Source: Candidatus Sumerlaeota bacterium
GTDB taxonomy: Bacteria > Sumerlaeota > T1SED10-198M
Reading direction: 5' to 3'
DNA: 7,475 nt
NCBI GenBank assembly: GCA_003554345.1
Contig: PWGE01000391.1
Coordinates: forward strand, 1 to 7,475
The notes beneath the pieces were generated by a model. That model was not told the DNA's origin, did no database searches, and was given only the letters and a program-made list of their open reading frames with translations. The position numbers and the translations under genes are program-made. Positions 5,918 through 7,475 of the stretch are shown here, piece after piece (the first letter of the stretch is position 1; the number at the start of each line of letters is the position of its first letter).

Positions 5918-7105
5918 ATGAAAAAACTGGGAGAACTCCTTGTTAAGTATGACCTTGTATCCCCCGCTGATCTGGAAAAAGCTCTTGAACTCCAGAAACA
6001 TACTGGTCTTCGAATAGGGGATCAGCTTAAGGCAATGGGGGTTATCAGGCAGGATGAGATAAACTGGATTGTTACCAAGCAATATAATATCCCCTATATT
6101 ATTCTTAATAAGGATATAATTGATAAAAGAGTATTTGAGTCTTTCCCCTTTCCGGTGTTGATGGAACATGACATTGTGCCGGTCAGGGAAGAGATGGGCG
6201 TCTTCTATTTTGCTGTTCCTGATCCTTCTGAAGAGGATACTGTTCAGGTTGTCTCGGAACTTACCAACGACAATTACTCTCTGGTTCTGGCGGAATACGA
6301 AAGTATTCGGGCAATTTTACAGAAGTTTTTTCCCCTCTTTCCCTTTCCCCTGCATCATCTGCAGGAAAATAATTTTGACGATGCAAATCGCCTGGGATTT
6401 ATTTCCACCCCCGGGGAGCTTATCTCTTTTTTTGCCGGTTTCAGTCAGCAATTTGCCCTTGAAGAACTGTCCGTTTTTCCCTCCGATGATACTCTCTATG
6501 TTACCGGCCTGGGACGGTCCGGGAAAGAACTGCAGGGTCCGGTGCCTCCCTGCTGGAATGAAGTGTGCAAGATGATTGCTGACCCGGGTTATTATCCCTT
6601 TTTTTATTCTTATAAAGGTTCTCTGTATGCCTGCTATTTTATGGCTCTTTCTAACCAGGTCACTTCGGGTTTTCTAATGAAAAAAGAAGAGATAAACCTA
6701 TTTGACAAAAGAGTCTTTTTGCAGTATAATAAGGACCTGTGGCATGAATTATCGAAAACTGATATTCCCTCTGTCTGGGTTTTTTCCCTTTCTTATTACA
6801 ACAGTCTGGCCTGTTTTCATATTATGTATAAAATGTTTTTTCGCCGGGCTGTTATCTTCAATCAGCTCTGCCACAGAACACTTCCCGTACCGTATTTATT
6901 TTTTCCCCCGCGATGGGGCTATCCTTTTAAACATTGCTCCGTATTGAAGGATTCAACATCGAAAAGTGATGTGAGAATTGAAAAGGAAGGGAAGATTTTC
7001 TTGATTGATCACCAGAAAAGTCTGGACATTGACAGAATTGACCGTCCCTTGATGCATGTGTATGATGATGGCGAAAAAAATATACGGCTTGAATTTGTAA
7101 AATGA
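5918..7105 (+). CDS. MshEN (GspE/PilB N-terminal) domain protein, possibly a degenerate PilB-like pseudo-ATPase
   Basis: Residues 1-138 form a type II secretion/type IV pilus ATPase N-terminal domain: two repeat-like halves, KLGELLVKYDLVS (3-15) and RIGDQLKAMGVI (32-43), then QYNIP (55-59) and a second half containing FAVPDPSEED (98-107). Some MshEN domains bind cyclic di-GMP, but whether this one does is unknown. Residues about 163-260 can be aligned by eye with the GspE/PilB N2 domain. Residues 283-385 follow the spacing of the ATPase core, but the expected Walker A position reads SLSYYNSLA (290-298) and the Asp box reads IFNQLCH (313-319). No Walker A or acidic box is visible, and the protein stops where the C-terminal ATPase subdomain would be. 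The N-domain call is firm; the pseudo-ATPase reading is inference. The Shine-Dalgarno AGGGTGA overlaps the HAD stop; the stop overlaps the pilT start. Confidence 0.75.
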   Translation: MKKLGELLVKYDLVSPADLEKALELQKHTGLRIGDQLKAMGVIRQDEINWIVTKQYNIPYIILNKDIIDKRVFESFPFPVLMEHDIVPVREEMGVFYFAVPDPSEEDTVQVVSELTNDNYSLVLAEYESIRAILQKFFPLFPFPLHHLQENNFDDANRLGFISTPGELISFFAGFSQQFALEELSVFPSDDTLYVTGLGRSGKELQGPVPPCWNEVCKMIADPGYYPFFYSYKGSLYACYFMALSNQVTSGFLMKKEEINLFDKRVFLQYNKDLWHELSKTDIPSVWVFSLSYYNSLACFHIMYKMFFRRAVIFNQLCHRTLPVPYLFFPPRWGYPFKHCSVLKDSTSKSDVRIEKEGKIFLIDHQKSLDIDRIDRPLMHVYDDGEKNIRLEFVK

Positions 7106-7475
7106 TGGATATTGTTGACTTACTGCGCTTTGTTAAAGAAAGCGGTTCTTCTGATTTGCATATAACCACCGGTATACCACCTGCCTACCGTTTGGATGGT
7201 AAACTGCAACATTTTGATTCGAAACCCTTACAGGGTGATGAAGTTCATGAAATCATTTATGGCATTTTAAGTGATGGTCAACGTAAAACTCTTGAAGAAA
7301 AAAAGGAGCTGGATTTTGCAGTAGAAATACCAGATGTGGCACGTTTTCGGGGAAACGTGTTTTTTCAGAAAAATGGTAAGGCGGCGGTTTTTCGAACTAT
7401 TCCCACTGAAATTCTTTCTCCCGAGCAATTGGGGTTACCTTCTGTTTTGACTAAGTTGACTCATCAGGAAAAAGG
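7102..7475 (+). CDS. pilT: Type IV pilus retraction ATPase PilT (N-terminal part, cut by window edge)
   Basis: PilT hexamers power pilus retraction and twitching motility at the cytoplasmic face of the inner membrane. The 124 codons present cover the N-terminal PAS-like domain. Recognisable PilT landmarks are DIVDLLRF at the start, SDLHI (17-21), a GIPPAYRLDG-type segment (24-33), VARFRGNVF (79-87) and AVFRTIP (95-101), followed by the EQLGLP stretch that precedes the P-loop. The window ends just before the Walker A motif, so catalytic residues cannot be checked. Two adjacent in-frame ATG codons occur at 7102 and 7105. The second matches the usual MDI start of PilT, and the first overlaps the stop of the preceding gene (ATGA). 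No strong Shine-Dalgarno is visible, so translational coupling is likely. PilU or another PilT paralogue cannot be excluded. Confidence 0.9.
   Translation, partial: MMDIVDLLRFVKESGSSDLHITTGIPPAYRLDGKLQHFDSKPLQGDEVHEIIYGILSDGQRKTLEEKKELDFAVEIPDVARFRGNVFFQKNGKAAVFRTIPTEILSPEQLGLPSVLTKLTHQEK

Noticed and set aside
5612-6169. A 185-codon minus-strand open frame across the HAD and MshEN genes
   Set aside because: It lies antisense to two genes with clear domain motifs, and its product has low-complexity Ile/Asn/Lys content typical of a shadow frame.
6350-6366. Palindrome CCTGCA-TCATC-TGCAGG
   Set aside because: A 6-bp arm repeat inside a coding region with no T-run or promoter context; likely chance.
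6702-6947. Possible frameshift in the C-terminal part of the MshEN protein, because its composition is odd (many Phe, Tyr, Cys, His)
   Set aside because: The alternative plus-strand frame here (81 codons) shows no ATPase motif such as GxxGxGKT, while the main frame stays open to the pilT overlap and keeps ATPase-like spacing.

Overview
The window is bacterial, AT-leaning and densely coded. It holds eight protein-coding genes, the last cut by the right edge, plus a few short intergenic control regions. No rRNA, tRNA, CRISPR array, insertion sequence or phage gene was seen. The lineage cannot be fixed from this sequence. A twitching-type pilus retraction ATPase (pilT) points to an organism with type IV pili, most often a two-membrane bacterium. 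A phosphofructokinase of the pyrophosphate-using type is common in anaerobic or deep-branching lineages.

Left block, minus strand (about 2466 down to 142): three genes read leftward. They encode a 174-residue coiled-coil protein, a 187-residue charged helical protein, and a 397-residue protein with a YkgJ-type cysteine cluster. Spacing is short (41 bp, then 1 bp), so they look like one operon. A hairpin followed by a T-rich stretch at the left edge (34 down to 1) could end it. I could not assign a function to the first two genes.

Centre, plus strand (2554-5240): an 87-bp divergent intergenic region with a plausible sigma70-type promoter leads into cytidylate kinase (cmk). This overlaps a 1-acylglycerol-3-phosphate acyltransferase (plsC) by 19 nt, a nucleotide/phospholipid pair often found together. 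A second intergenic region with a candidate promoter and a very strong ribosome binding site precedes a predicted PPi-dependent phosphofructokinase. That gene ends in a perfect 14-bp hairpin terminator.

Right block, plus strand (5255 to the edge): a HAD-family phosphatase, then a protein with the N-terminal domain of GspE/PilB-type secretion ATPases (MshEN), then the start of pilT. Gaps are 9 nt and an ATGA-type overlap, so the three are probably co-transcribed. The MshEN protein is the most unusual item. Its C-terminal two thirds can be aligned by eye to a GspE/PilB ATPase, but the Walker A and acidic motifs are missing, so it may be a catalytically dead PilB-like partner of the pilus motor.

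Most of the window is ordinary housekeeping. I see no complete novel defence or mobile system. The items most worth following are the degenerate PilB-like protein beside pilT, the coiled-coil/YkgJ operon, and the terminator that sits directly against the HAD gene start.
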